A stretch of DNA of 37,850 nt from Nocardioides sp. (lineage in GTDB: Bacteria > Actinomycetota > Actinomycetes > Propionibacteriales > Nocardioidaceae), in NCBI RefSeq assembly GCF_016462705.1, contig NZ_JAEMSS010000018.1, forward strand, positions 1 to 37,850, read 5' to 3'. The notes under the pieces are model-generated. The model did not search any database. It saw only the letters and a list, made by a program, of their open reading frames with translations, and was not told the DNA's origin. Shown piece by piece: positions 30,506 to 37,850 of this stretch. Each line of letters starts with the position of its first letter. The stretch's first letter is position 1. A program made the position numbers and the translations under genes.

Positions 30506-31861
30506 ATGGTGACCGTCCTCGACGCCGACTACGTCGTGGTCGGCGCGGGAGCGGTCGGGATGGCGTTCACCGACGCGCTCGTCGACCACGCCGACGTCAC
30601 GGTGGCACTGGTCGACCGCAGGCACGGCCCCGGCGGGCACTGGCTCGACGCCTACCCCTTCGTCCAGCTGCACCAGGCCTCGGCGTTCTACGGCGTGGCC
30701 TCGACCTTGCTCGGTGGCGGTCGCATCCAGCAGGACGGGCCCGAGCGAGGGCTGCACGAGCGGGCGACCGCGCCGGAGATCCGTGACTACTACGACCGGG
30801 TGCTGCGCGACCGTCTCCTGGCCACCCGGCGAGTCACCTTCCACCCAGGCACCGAGCACTCCCAGGTCAGGCCGCGCCCAGGGGCGCGGGTCGTCGACAC
30901 GACGTACCTCTCGCCCATGGTGCCGGCGACCACGCCGCCGCCGTTCGCAGTCGCCGCGGAGGCCTCGGTGGTCCCGGTCAACCGGCTGGCCGACCTGGGC
31001 GGCGCGCCGTCCCAGTACGTCGTCGTCGGGTCCGGCAAGACGGCCACGGACGCGTGCGTCTGGCTCCTGGGGGAGGGGACCGACCCGGACGACATCTGCT
31101 GGATCCGCCCGCGCGAGCCCTGGATGCTCAACCGGGCCGTCGTCCAGCCGGACCCGGCGGTGTTCATCGGCATGGCCGCGGACACGATGGAGGCCGCGAC
31201 CGTGGCGGCGACGCCGGACGACCTGTTCCTCGACCTCGAGGACCGCGGGATCATGCTGCGCATCGACCGCGCCGTCACGCCGACCATGGCCAAGACCCCG
31301 ACGCTGGCGACCTGGGAGCTCGACCTGCTGCGGACCATCGAGCACGTCGTACGCCTCGGCCACCTCGAGCGAGTGGAGCCCGGCCGGCTGCTGCTCGAGC
31401 ACGGCGAGGTCTCCGTCGCGCGGGACGCGGTCGTCGTGCACTGCGCGGCGTCCGGCCTGCCGCGCAGGCCGCCGCTCCCGATCTGGGCGCCGGACGCCAT
31501 CAGGCCGCAGCCCATCCGGTCCGGGTTCCCCTGCTTCGGCGCGGCGCTCGCCGGGTTCGTGGAGGCCACCGTGGACGGCGACGCCGAGAAGAACCGGCTC
31601 TGCCCCTCCTCACCGTTCTCCGACACCCCGGCCGACTGGGCGGCGATGCAGGTGCTCGGCGGCCGCGCGGCGAGGGCCTTCTCGTCCGACCCGGCCATCA
31701 GGTCGTGGGCGGGAGGGGTGTCGCTCAACCTGGCGCGAGTGCCACCCGACCGCCAGGGTGATGCTGACGTCGTCGCGGCCACCGACCGATTCACCGCGGC
31801 CGTCGGCCCTGGTCTGGCCCGGCTGGCCGAGCTGGCCGGCATCGCCCAGGCGCGGCGCTAG
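30506..31861 (+). CDS. FAD/NAD(P)-binding oxidoreductase (flavin monooxygenase-like)
   Basis: A 451-residue protein with an N-terminal FAD Rossmann motif (YVVVGAGAVGMAFTDALVD) followed by VDRRHGPGGHWLDAYPFVQLH, and a second dinucleotide-binding motif in YVVVGSGKTATDACVWLL at about residues 171-190. Two Rossmann motifs and a GGHW segment resemble flavin-dependent monooxygenases and related NAD(P)-binding oxidoreductases, but the full Baeyer-Villiger fingerprint is not seen. The track frame runs from 29693; ATG 30506 is where the FAD motif begins. It sits 80 bases after the hydrolase. With SDR and hydrolase genes upstream, oxidation of a ketone or similar compound and ester cleavage is an attractive but unproven route. 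Its stop shares CTAG with the convergent DUF4188 gene. Confidence 0.82.
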   Translation: MVTVLDADYVVVGAGAVGMAFTDALVDHADVTVALVDRRHGPGGHWLDAYPFVQLHQASAFYGVASTLLGGGRIQQDGPERGLHERATAPEIRDYYDRVLRDRLLATRRVTFHPGTEHSQVRPRPGARVVDTTYLSPMVPATTPPPFAVAAEASVVPVNRLADLGGAPSQYVVVGSGKTATDACVWLLGEGTDPDDICWIRPREPWMLNRAVVQPDPAVFIGMAADTMEAATVAATPDDLFLDLEDRGIMLRIDRAVTPTMAKTPTLATWELDLLRTIEHVVRLGHLERVEPGRLLLEHGEVSVARDAVVVHCAASGLPRRPPLPIWAPDAIRPQPIRSGFPCFGAALAGFVEATVDGDAEKNRLCPSSPFSDTPADWAAMQVLGGRAARAFSSDPAIRSWAGGVSLNLARVPPDRQGDADVVAATDRFTAAVGPGLARLAELAGIAQARR

Positions 31862-32334
31862 GAGCCCGATCGGCGCAGGCGTCGCCGGGCCCGCGAGTCG
31901 GCGTCGACCGGAACGACCACGGAGGCCTTGGCGAGGCCGTGGGCCGGCATGTTGCCGTAGACGGCCTCGTACTCGCCCTCGCGGACCAGGAACGTCTCGT
32001 GCCAGATCCCGGAGCGCGGGTCCCTGCCGACCCGCTTCCAGTACCGCCTCCAGACGGCGAGGTGCGGGTCGCCGTCGTCCCGGGCGAAGCGCTCGAGGGC
32101 GTCGAACGACCGCCAGTACTGCACGTTCATGGTCAGGCCGTAGGTCTCGTAGCCGAGCAGGCCCTTCTCGGGACGCTCGGAGAGGTACTTGAGCATGTAC
32201 GGCATACCCCGCATGCCGCCGAGGTCGCGCAGGCTCCGGATGGGATGCAGTGCGTCCAACCGCGCACCGATCAGGAACACCACGAAGTCACCCTCGATGC
32301 CGGCGGTCCACCGGCCCTGGTTCACCGCTGCCAT
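31858..32334 (-). CDS. DUF4188 domain protein
   Basis: A 158-residue protein. The opening GRWTAGIEGDFVVFLIGARLDALH, the centre NVQYWRSFDALERFARD and the C-terminal SGIWHETFLVREGEYEAVYGNMPAHGLAKA match the DUF4188 family (sometimes called monooxygenase-like or phenylacetaldoxime-dehydratase-like), a ferredoxin-fold heme-or-antibiotic-monooxygenase relative. Biochemical function is unproven. It ends by sharing CTAG with the stop of the convergent FAD oxidoreductase. The tail is basic (ARRRLRRSGS). Confidence 0.85.
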   Translation of the reverse strand: MAAVNQGRWTAGIEGDFVVFLIGARLDALHPIRSLRDLGGMRGMPYMLKYLSERPEKGLLGYETYGLTMNVQYWRSFDALERFARDDGDPHLAVWRRYWKRVGRDPRSGIWHETFLVREGEYEAVYGNMPAHGLAKASVVVPVDADSRARRRLRRSGS

Positions 32335-32379
32335 GCCCGCAGTGTGGACCCGGCGGGACTCACACGCGAGAGGCTGGAC

Positions 32380-33486
32380 TCACGGACTGACCGACAAGAA
32401 CACGAACGCCGCGAACAGCACCAGGTGGACGCCACCCTGGAGCGGCTTGGCGCGACCGGTGACCACCGTGAGGATCGCGACCAGCACCGAGAGGAACAGC
32501 AGCACGATCTGCATCGACGTCAGGCCCAGGTCCAGCGGCCCGCTGAGCCAGATCGACGCGACCGCGATCGCGGGGATGGTGAGGCCGATGGAGGCCATCG
32601 CGGAGCCGTAGGCCAGGTTGAGGCTGGTCTGCACCTCGTCCCGGTTCGCGGCCCGGACCGCCGCGATCGACTCCGGCGCCAAAACGAGCAGGGCGATGAC
32701 CACGCCGACGAACGCGTGCGGGAGCCCGGCCGAGGCGACGCCCTCCTCGATCGGCTTGGACTCGACCTTGGCCAGCCCCACGACGGTCACCAGGGCGAGC
32801 ACGAGCAGGCCGAGCGAGATCAGGGTCTCGCGGTCCGAGGGCGGGTCCGCGTGCCCGTCGCCGTCGTCGTCGTGACGTCCGTCCTGGCCGTGGACCACCG
32901 GCAGGAAGAAGTCGCGGTGCCGGATCGTCTGGGTGAAGACGAACAGGCCGTACAGCGCCAGGGAGGCGACCGCGGCGAAGGCGAGCTGCTCGCCGGTGAA
33001 CTCCGGCCCCGGCTCGCCGGTCGTGAACCGCGGCAGCACCAGTGTCACGCCGGCGAGGGTGATGACGGTGGCCAGCGCCGAGCCGGTGCCCTCCGGGTTG
33101 AAGCGCGCGAGGTGGTGCCGCAGCGAGCCGACCAGGAGCGTGATGCCCACGATCCCGTTGAGGCAGATCATCACCGCCGCGAACACCGTGTCCCGGGCGA
33201 GGGTCGACGTGTCGTCACCGCCGGAGATCATCAGCGTGACGATCAGCGCGACCTCGATGACGGTGACCGCCACCGCCAGCACCAGCGACCCGAACGGCTC
33301 GCCCACCCGCAGGGCGACGACCTCGGCGTGGTGCACCGCGGCCAGCACGGCACCGACCAGGGGCAGCGCGACCAGCAGGGCGACCACGGTCGACAGGCTG
33401 CGGCCCCAGGTGGCACCGAGCACGACGACCGCGACGGCCGGTGCCGTCACTGTCCAGCTGAACCGTCCCGAGGTCACCGCGCTCAT
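32380..33486 (-). CDS. chaA: Calcium/sodium:proton antiporter, ChaA-like
   Basis: A 368-residue integral membrane protein of the Ca2+:cation antiporter superfamily, exporting Ca2+ or Na+ in exchange for protons. About eleven hydrophobic segments form two similar halves. The conserved acidic alpha-repeats are GEPFGSLVLAVAVTVIEVALI in the first half (Glu79) and VLAPESIAAVRAANRDEVQTSLNLAYGSAMASIGLT in the second. A cytoplasmic loop at about residues 199-220 is rich in His and Asp (HGQDGRHDDDGDGHAD), suitable for metal binding or sensing. A TACGGT box 6 bases before ATG 33486 indicates a leaderless transcript. Confidence 0.92.
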   Translation of the reverse strand: MSAVTSGRFSWTVTAPAVAVVVLGATWGRSLSTVVALLVALPLVGAVLAAVHHAEVVALRVGEPFGSLVLAVAVTVIEVALIVTLMISGGDDTSTLARDTVFAAVMICLNGIVGITLLVGSLRHHLARFNPEGTGSALATVITLAGVTLVLPRFTTGEPGPEFTGEQLAFAAVASLALYGLFVFTQTIRHRDFFLPVVHGQDGRHDDDGDGHADPPSDRETLISLGLLVLALVTVVGLAKVESKPIEEGVASAGLPHAFVGVVIALLVLAPESIAAVRAANRDEVQTSLNLAYGSAMASIGLTIPAIAVASIWLSGPLDLGLTSMQIVLLFLSVLVAILTVVTGRAKPLQGGVHLVLFAAFVFLSVSP

Positions 33487-33492
33487 GCGGAG

Positions 33493-33498
33493 ACCGTA
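33493..33498 (-). promoter_or_regulatory. Predicted -10 box of chaA (leaderless)
   Basis: The minus strand reads TACGGT, six bases, then ATG. No Shine-Dalgarno sequence is present. Confidence 0.4.
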
Positions 33499-33522
33499 GT
33501 CATCGCCTCGACACCGAGACGG

Positions 33523-34110
33523 TCAGCCGGGCATGCCGAAGTCCCATCGCGACACCGGTGACACCTGGAGCCGGCCCCCGTCGTTCAGGAGCAGCGCGTG
33601 GTGTCCGCCACCTGTCAGGTCGTCGGATCGCACGAGGCCCGACGCCTCCCAGCCGGTGCTCGCCCGCAGGTAGGGCACCTCGGCGAACAGTGCTCGGGCC
33701 ACGGCCACGAGCCACCCCTCCAGCGGCTCCCGCCAGGCCCGTGAGGGCCAGGACGCCTCCGGACCGAACGGGAAGGCCCCCACGGCCGGGTCCCAGGCTT
33801 CCAGCGCGCCCAGGGGGATGTCGAGGAACAGCCAGTCCTCGTCCGGTTCCGCGGACTCCACGACCCGCAGGACCGACACCATCGCCGCGACGGGCCGTCC
33901 CGGCAGGGGTTCGACCACCCCACGGGAGACCAGCGATCCCGTGAGCGTCGCTCGCCCGGGCGGAGCACCGCGATCGAAACCGGCGAGCCGCCACAAGGCC
34001 GTGCCCGCCTCGGTCAGGACGTCGTCGTCGCGAGGTCCGAGAAGGACGGCGAGCCCGTAGAAGCCTCCGAGCCACGTCTCCGGGTCCTCGAGGTCGTCTG
34101 CTGCGGGCAT
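33523..34110 (-). CDS. Hypothetical protein
   Basis: A 195-residue, acidic, soluble protein that I do not recognise. It begins MPAADDLEDPETWLGGFYGLAVLLG and includes DWLFLDIPLGALEAWDPAVGAFPFG and a tryptophan-rich stretch SWPSRAWREPLEGWL; the C-terminus reads HHALLLNDGGRLQVSP. No signal peptide, membrane segment or catalytic motif is evident. The track extends to 34173, but ATG 34110 with GGGGAAG about 8 bases upstream is the better start, and the longer form would run through the promoter of the divergent radical SAM gene. The compact, beta-rich look could suit an immunity or SMI1-like protein, but that is speculation. Confidence 0.65.
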   Translation of the reverse strand: MPAADDLEDPETWLGGFYGLAVLLGPRDDDVLTEAGTALWRLAGFDRGAPPGRATLTGSLVSRGVVEPLPGRPVAAMVSVLRVVESAEPDEDWLFLDIPLGALEAWDPAVGAFPFGPEASWPSRAWREPLEGWLVAVARALFAEVPYLRASTGWEASGLVRSDDLTGGGHHALLLNDGGRLQVSPVSRWDFGMPG

Positions 34111-34133
34111 GCGGACATCTTCCCCGCCCCGCG

Positions 34134-34156
34134 TAGGCTGGTGGGTCGTCCCACCA
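34134..34156 (+). promoter_or_regulatory. -10 box and 5' hairpin of the radical SAM gene
   Basis: TAGGCT (34134-34139) overlaps by one base a perfect 7-base stem with a tetraloop (TGGTGGG-TCGT-CCCACCA, 34139-34156). A transcript starting about 7 bases after the box would begin inside the left arm; starting earlier, it would carry the hairpin at its 5' end. GGAG 8 bases before ATG 34176 is the ribosome binding site. Confidence 0.4.
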
Positions 34157-34175
34157 ACGATCCTGGAGTGCACAC

Positions 34176-36155
34176 ATGCCCGCCCTCGCGAGCGCCCCCG
34201 AGTCGCTGTTCCCGCGCCTGGAGCCGTTGCTGCCGACGGTCAGCAAGCCGATCCAGTACGTCGGCGGCGAGCTCAACTCGACGGTCAAGGAGTGGGACGC
34301 AGCGCCCGAGGGGGAGACCGTCCGCTGGGCGCTGATGTACCCGGACGCCTACGAGGTGGGACTGCCCAACCAGGGCGTGCAGATCCTCTACGAGGTCCTG
34401 AACGAGCGGGACTGGATCGTCGCCGAGCGCACCTACTCGGTGTGGCCGGACATGGAGTCGGTCATGCGCGAGCACCACATCCCGCAGTTCACCGTCGACG
34501 GCCACCGCCCGGTCGGTGACTTCGACCTGTTCGGCCTCAGCTTCTCGACCGAGCTCGGCTACACCAACATGCTCACCGCGCTCGACCTGGCCGGCATCCC
34601 GCTGCACGCCGTCGACCGCACCGACGACGACCCGGTCGTGCTGGCCGGCGGCCACGCGGCGTTCAACCCCGAGCCGATCGCCGACTTCCTCGACGCGGCC
34701 GTGCTGGGCGACGGCGAGGAGGTCGTGCTCGCGATCTCCGAGGTGGTCCGCGAGTGGAAGGCCGAGGGCCGCCCCAGCGGTTCGATGGGGAGCGGTCGCG
34801 ACGAGCTGCTGCGCCGGCTCGCGGTCAGCGGCGGGGTCTACGTCCCGAAGTTCTACGACGTCTCCTACGCCGACTCCGGTGAGATCGCGGCGGTCGTGCC
34901 CAACGGCCCCGGCATCCCGGCCCGGGTCCGCAAGCACACGCTGATGGACCTCGACCAGTGGCCCTACCCGGCCAAGCCGCTGGTGCCGCTGGCCGAGACC
35001 GTCCACGAGCGGTTCTCGGTGGAGATCTTCCGCGGCTGCACCCGCGGCTGCCGGTTCTGCCAGGCCGGCATGATCACCCGCCCCGTCCGCGAGCGGTCGA
35101 TCGAGACGATCGGCGCCATGGTCGAGAACGGCATCCGCAAGTCCGGCTTCGAGGAGGTCGGCCTCCTCTCGTTGAGCAGCGCCGACCACTCCGAGATCGC
35201 CGAGGTCGCCAAGGGCCTGGCCGACCGCTACGAGGGCCAGAACGTCTCGCTCTCGCTGCCCAGCACCCGGGTCGACGCGTTCAACATCGACCTGGCCAAC
35301 GAGTTCTCCCGCAACGGCCGCCGGTCGGGGCTGACGTTCGCGCCCGAGGGCGGCTCGGAGCGGATGCGCAAGGTCATCAACAAGATGGTCAGCGAGGACG
35401 ACCTGATCCGGACCGTCGCGGCGGCGTACTCCTCGGGCTGGCGGCAGGTGAAGCTCTACTTCATGTGCGGGCTCCCCACGGAGACCGACGAGGACGTGCT
35501 GGCCATCGCCGACCTCGCCAAGCGGGTCATCGCCACCGGTCGCGAGGTCTCCGGCCGCAACGACATCCGCTGCACCGTCTCGATCGGCGGGTTCGTGCCC
35601 AAGCCGCACACGCCGTTCCAGTGGGCGGCGCAGCTCGACCACGACACCACCGACGAGCGGCTGCGCAAGCTGCGCGACCTCGTGCGCGACGACAAGAAGT
35701 ACGGCCGGGCGATCGGGTTCCGCTACCACGACGGCAAGCCCGGCACGATCGAGGGACTCCTCAGCCGGGGCGACCGCCGGGTCGGCGCCGTGATCGAGCG
35801 GGTCTGGCGTGACGGCGGCCGGTTCGACGGCTGGAGCGAGCACTTCTCCTACGACCGCTGGGCCGAGTCCGCGGCCAGCGCGCTCGCCGAGCACGGCCTC
35901 GACCTCGACTGGTTCACCACCCGGGAGCGGGAGTACGACGAGGTCCTGCCGTGGGACCACCTCGACTCCGGTCTCGACAAGGACTGGCTCTGGGCCGACT
36001 GGGAGGACGCCCTCGCGGTCGCCGACGGCGCCGACGTCGAGGTCGAGGACTGCCGCTGGACACCCTGCTACGACTGCGGCGTCTGCCCGGAGCTCGGCAC
36101 CGAGACCCAGATCGGGCCGACCGGCCGGCAGCTGCTGCCGCTCGCTGTCGTCTGA
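34176..36155 (+). CDS. TIGR03960-type B12-binding/radical SAM protein
   Basis: A 659-residue radical SAM enzyme. An N-terminal cobalamin-binding-like region (about 45-200, with ALMYPDAYEVGLPNQGVQILYEVLN and VLAGGHAAFNPEPIADF) precedes the radical SAM core with FRGCTRGCRFCQAG, a CxxxCxxC cluster site at Cys288, Cys292 and Cys295. It continues with TFAPEGGSERMRKVINK and KLYFMCGLPTETDEDV. The C-terminal tail has WTPCYDCGVCPELGTE, a second cysteine group. In actinobacteria and many other bacteria this family is encoded near rodA and next to a DUF2344 (TIGR03936) partner, upstream of RNase E/G and rplU. Here it is 12 kb from rodA and no DUF2344 gene follows. Its reaction is unknown. Confidence 0.92.
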   Translation: MPALASAPESLFPRLEPLLPTVSKPIQYVGGELNSTVKEWDAAPEGETVRWALMYPDAYEVGLPNQGVQILYEVLNERDWIVAERTYSVWPDMESVMREHHIPQFTVDGHRPVGDFDLFGLSFSTELGYTNMLTALDLAGIPLHAVDRTDDDPVVLAGGHAAFNPEPIADFLDAAVLGDGEEVVLAISEVVREWKAEGRPSGSMGSGRDELLRRLAVSGGVYVPKFYDVSYADSGEIAAVVPNGPGIPARVRKHTLMDLDQWPYPAKPLVPLAETVHERFSVEIFRGCTRGCRFCQAGMITRPVRERSIETIGAMVENGIRKSGFEEVGLLSLSSADHSEIAEVAKGLADRYEGQNVSLSLPSTRVDAFNIDLANEFSRNGRRSGLTFAPEGGSERMRKVINKMVSEDDLIRTVAAAYSSGWRQVKLYFMCGLPTETDEDVLAIADLAKRVIATGREVSGRNDIRCTVSIGGFVPKPHTPFQWAAQLDHDTTDERLRKLRDLVRDDKKYGRAIGFRYHDGKPGTIEGLLSRGDRRVGAVIERVWRDGGRFDGWSEHFSYDRWAESAASALAEHGLDLDWFTTREREYDEVLPWDHLDSGLDKDWLWADWEDALAVADGADVEVEDCRWTPCYDCGVCPELGTETQIGPTGRQLLPLAVV

Positions 36156-36163
36156 CCCCGCGC

Positions 36164-36228
36164 TGTGGGGGCAAACCTCTGCACAGGGGGCACGGCCGAG
36201 CGTGGGGCCGTGCGGGTTTGCCCCCACA
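36164..36228. repeat. Elaborate inverted repeat downstream of the radical SAM gene
   Basis: TGTGGGGGCAAAC (36164-36176) and GTTTGCCCCCACA (36216-36228) are perfect 13-base arms. Inside, GCACGGCC (36190-36197) pairs with GGCCGTGC (36206-36213) around an 8-base loop. The asymmetrical internal loop is larger on the left. It begins 9 bases after the radical SAM stop and could be a terminator without a T-run or a dispersed REP-like element. Confidence 0.7.
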
Positions 36229-36310
36229 CGCGTCCGCTTCTGCGCACCGACCACGAGCTGCGTCTCCGCCGGGCCTGGGTGGCCCGCCTCCACCACAAGC
36301 TGGGGCGGGC

Positions 36311-37036
36311 ATGACCGTCCACACCTTCCACCTCGTCGAGCTCCCCGCCTCGGTGGGCGCGCGGGCGCTGCTGCGTCCACCGTCCGCGGCCGGGCTGGAC
36401 CACGCCGAGGTGCTGGCACTCATGCGGCTCGGTGCTCCCGTGGTGTCACCGGACCGGCTCCAGCTGCGCCGCCTGGCGGTGTTCGCGCAGTGGCGCGACG
36501 AGGACGCCGTGGACGGTTTCCTGGCTCAGGACCCACTGGGTCGTCACCTGGCCACCGGCTGGCACGTCCGACTGGAGTTCCTGCGCCGGTGGTCGACCCT
36601 GGCCGCCCTGCCCGGTCTGCCGGCGCGGGCGGGGGAGTGGGTCCAGGACGAGCCGGTGGTCGCGGTCACGCTCGCGCGGATGCGACTCCCCGAGCTGCCG
36701 CGGTTCCTGCGCTGGGGTCGGCCGGTCGAGCGGCTGGTCCGCGACCACCCCGGCGTCACGCTGGCGCTCGCCGCGCTACGGCCGCCGCGGACGATCTCGA
36801 CGTTCTCGGTCTGGCGCACCGTGCGGGAGATGGAGGAGATGGTGCGCGGCCGCTCCGCCGTCCCGGATCCGGCCCGGCATGCCGCCGCGATGGCCGAGCG
36901 CGCCCGCCGTGACTTCCACCACGAGTTCGCGACGTACCGGTTCCGGCCGATCTCCGAGCACGGCTCCTGGCAGGGCCGGACCGGCATCGTGCCGACGTGC
37001 GACAGCGGCGGCCGGCACCCGGGGGGCGTCGACTGA
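36311..37036 (+). CDS. Spheroidene monooxygenase-like (CrtA-like) protein
   Basis: A 241-residue protein; the track frame begins at 35951 inside the radical SAM gene, and ATG 36311 with GGGGCGGG upstream is the likely start. It contains LQLRRLAVFAQWRDEDAVDGFL, GWHVRLEFLRRWSTL, PPRTISTFSVWRTVREMEEMV and the closing DFHHEFATYRFRPISEHGSWQGR. The 'W/F-x-x-x-FRP...GSW.G' ending and AMAERARRDFHHEF segment match the spheroidene-monooxygenase-like family common in actinobacteria, related to the carotenoid ketolase CrtA. No carotenoid genes are in the window, so a role in carotenoid oxidation is not supported by context; a general dimeric monooxygenase-fold function is safer. Confidence 0.78.
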   Translation: MTVHTFHLVELPASVGARALLRPPSAAGLDHAEVLALMRLGAPVVSPDRLQLRRLAVFAQWRDEDAVDGFLAQDPLGRHLATGWHVRLEFLRRWSTLAALPGLPARAGEWVQDEPVVAVTLARMRLPELPRFLRWGRPVERLVRDHPGVTLALAALRPPRTISTFSVWRTVREMEEMVRGRSAVPDPARHAAAMAERARRDFHHEFATYRFRPISEHGSWQGRTGIVPTCDSGGRHPGGVD

Positions 37037-37111
37037 CCCGGATCGGCTGTCTCCGGGCAACCGACCAGATGGAGTCACTCGACGCCGCCGGGTCCGGGCG
37101 GACGATCCTGA

Positions 37112-37850
37112 CTACAGCGGCGCGTCGAGCTTGGCGCCGTCGAGCCGGTAGCCGATGCAGACCAGCTTGTCGCCGGCGTTGGGTGCCGATTCGGTGGTCA
37201 GGCCGAAGTAGCCGATGTCCGGGTTGGCCGGTGCGACCTTGCCCTCGAGCCCGCCCGCAGTGATGAGGTCGGTGCAGAGCGTGCTCGTGGCCGGGTCGTA
37301 GCCCTCCGCGTCGTCCTGGGTGAGCTCCTTGGTGACCAGCACCTCCGCGTCGTGCGGGCTGTCGCAGCTCACCTCCTCGATGTCCTCGACGAAGTCCTCG
37401 GAGTCGTCGGTGAGGTTGCTCGCGTTGAGGCACTCGCCGGTCTTGAGCTGCTCGACCGGGAGCAGGTCGTCCCAGTCGACCTGGGTCAGGCCGTAGACGC
37501 CGGCGGACAGGGCCACGACCGACACGATCGACGCGACGACCGCGCCGATGGCCAGGCCCTTGCCGTGGTTGCGGCCGTCCCGGCTCCGGACCAGCACGAC
37601 GATCGCGAGGATCAGGCCGATCGGGAAGCAGCACAGCAGCGACAGGATGAGGGCGGTGATCGCCATCGCCTTGGAAGGCTCGGGCTCGACACCGGAGGCC
37701 GGGTAGCTGCCGGCCGCCATCGCGGGCTGGCCGTAGGGCGCCTGGGCGGGCTGGCCGTACGCCGGGGCCGCGGGCTCGCCGTACGGAGGCGGAGTCGGCT
37801 GGGTCGGCTGGGTCGGCTGGGCCGGCTGGCCGTACGGCGGGGGAGCGGCC
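37112..37850 (-). CDS. DUF4190 / septum-formation-like membrane protein, N-terminus cut by window edge
   Basis: The track lists 37112-37720, but the minus-strand frame stays open to the window edge, adding a Pro/Tyr/Gly/Gln-rich tail (repeated PYGQPAQ and PTQPTQP units). Two membrane segments follow: MAITALILSLLCCFPIGLILAIVVLV and, after a basic GRNHGKG loop, LAIGAVVASIVSVVALSAGVYGL, the DUF4190 arrangement. The extracytoplasmic part has TGECLNASNL, VSCDSPHDAEVLV, TLCTDL and LVCIGYRL, with four cysteines, resembling the septum-formation-domain (Septum_form) family with its C..PH.AEV motif. Probably a cell-envelope protein; the function is unknown. The true start codon is outside the window. 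Confidence 0.85.
   Translation of the reverse strand, partial: AAPPPYGQPAQPTQPTQPTPPPYGEPAAPAYGQPAQAPYGQPAMAAGSYPASGVEPEPSKAMAITALILSLLCCFPIGLILAIVVLVRSRDGRNHGKGLAIGAVVASIVSVVALSAGVYGLTQVDWDDLLPVEQLKTGECLNASNLTDDSEDFVEDIEEVSCDSPHDAEVLVTKELTQDDAEGYDPATSTLCTDLITAGGLEGKVAPANPDIGYFGLTTESAPNAGDKLVCIGYRLDGAKLDAPL
37799..37830 (-). repeat. Tandem Pro-Thr-Gln coding repeat
   Basis: Nine-base units (CTGGGTCGG and one CTGGGCCGG variant on the plus strand) repeat three times, encoding PTQ/PAQ in the cytoplasmic tail of the DUF4190 protein. Confidence 0.6.

Noticed and set aside
31939-33561. 540-residue plus-strand ORF
   Set aside because: Asp/His/Arg/Gln-rich shadow antisense to the DUF4188 and chaA genes.
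34014-36419. 801-residue minus-strand ORF
   Set aside because: Antisense shadow of the radical SAM gene with low-complexity composition.
36311-37036. Calling the CrtA-like protein a true carotenoid ketolase
   Set aside because: No phytoene synthase, desaturase or other carotenoid gene is nearby, and the family is broad.

Overview
The window is very GC-rich, starts many genes with GTG, and packs them with ATGA/GTGA stop-start overlaps. Its gene content (valS, folC, a DUF4233 gene, ndk, mreBCD-mrdA-rodA, a TIGR03960-type radical SAM protein, a BTAD/AfsR regulator and a DUF222-HNH protein) points to an actinobacterium, most likely Nocardioides or a close relative. That assignment is inference from content and style; no 16S or other marker is present. 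No tRNA, rRNA, CRISPR array, insertion sequence or origin was seen, and no stretch over 300 bases lacks a gene.

Layout. (1) 1-319, minus: the 5' third of the valS story begins here, as a fragment holding only the N-terminus. (2) About 435-7709, plus: a seven-gene, tightly coupled operon encoding a phosphopantetheinyl transferase, an atypical carrier protein, an acyl-CoA-dehydrogenase-like flavoprotein, a tRNA-synthetase-like amino acid:[carrier protein] ligase, a double alpha/beta hydrolase, a DUF1839 protein and a GH2 beta-mannosidase-like protein. A large stem-loop covers its end. This is the best candidate for a poorly described system: an amino acid is activated, loaded on the carrier, probably oxidised there and passed to an unknown acceptor. 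A GNAT acetyltransferase follows. (3) 8692-9780, minus: a zinc aryl-alcohol-type dehydrogenase, divergent from folC across a KstR-like operator. (4) 9847-12735, plus: folC, DUF4233, an FMN-binding pyridoxamine-oxidase-like gene and ndk. (5) 12834-15958: a thioester-reductase-like SDR coupled to a large protein whose C-terminal half resembles cyanobacterial acyl-ACP reductase, suggesting an acyl-thioester to aldehyde/alcohol route. (6) 16065-21877: the elongasome operon mreB-mreC-mreD-mrdA-rodA.

(7) 21903-34110 looks accessory. It holds a tiny secreted protein divergent from a 1060-residue BTAD/NB-ARC/TPR regulator, a YCII/DGPF protein, a DUF222-HNH protein, a GAF-LuxR regulator divergent from an SDR / alpha-beta hydrolase / FAD oxidoreductase catabolic group, a DUF4188 protein, a ChaA-type cation/proton antiporter and an unknown protein. 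(8) 34176-37850: the radical SAM protein expected near rodA in actinobacteria, an elaborate hairpin, a spheroidene-monooxygenase-like protein and the membrane-anchored C-terminal part of a DUF4190/septum-formation-like protein cut by the window edge.

Several genes (valS, the alcohol dehydrogenase, ndk, the SDR at 28775, chaA) have a TAnnnT -10 box 6-7 bases before the start codon, the geometry of leaderless transcripts. All functions are read from motifs and family resemblance by eye; no database search was possible.
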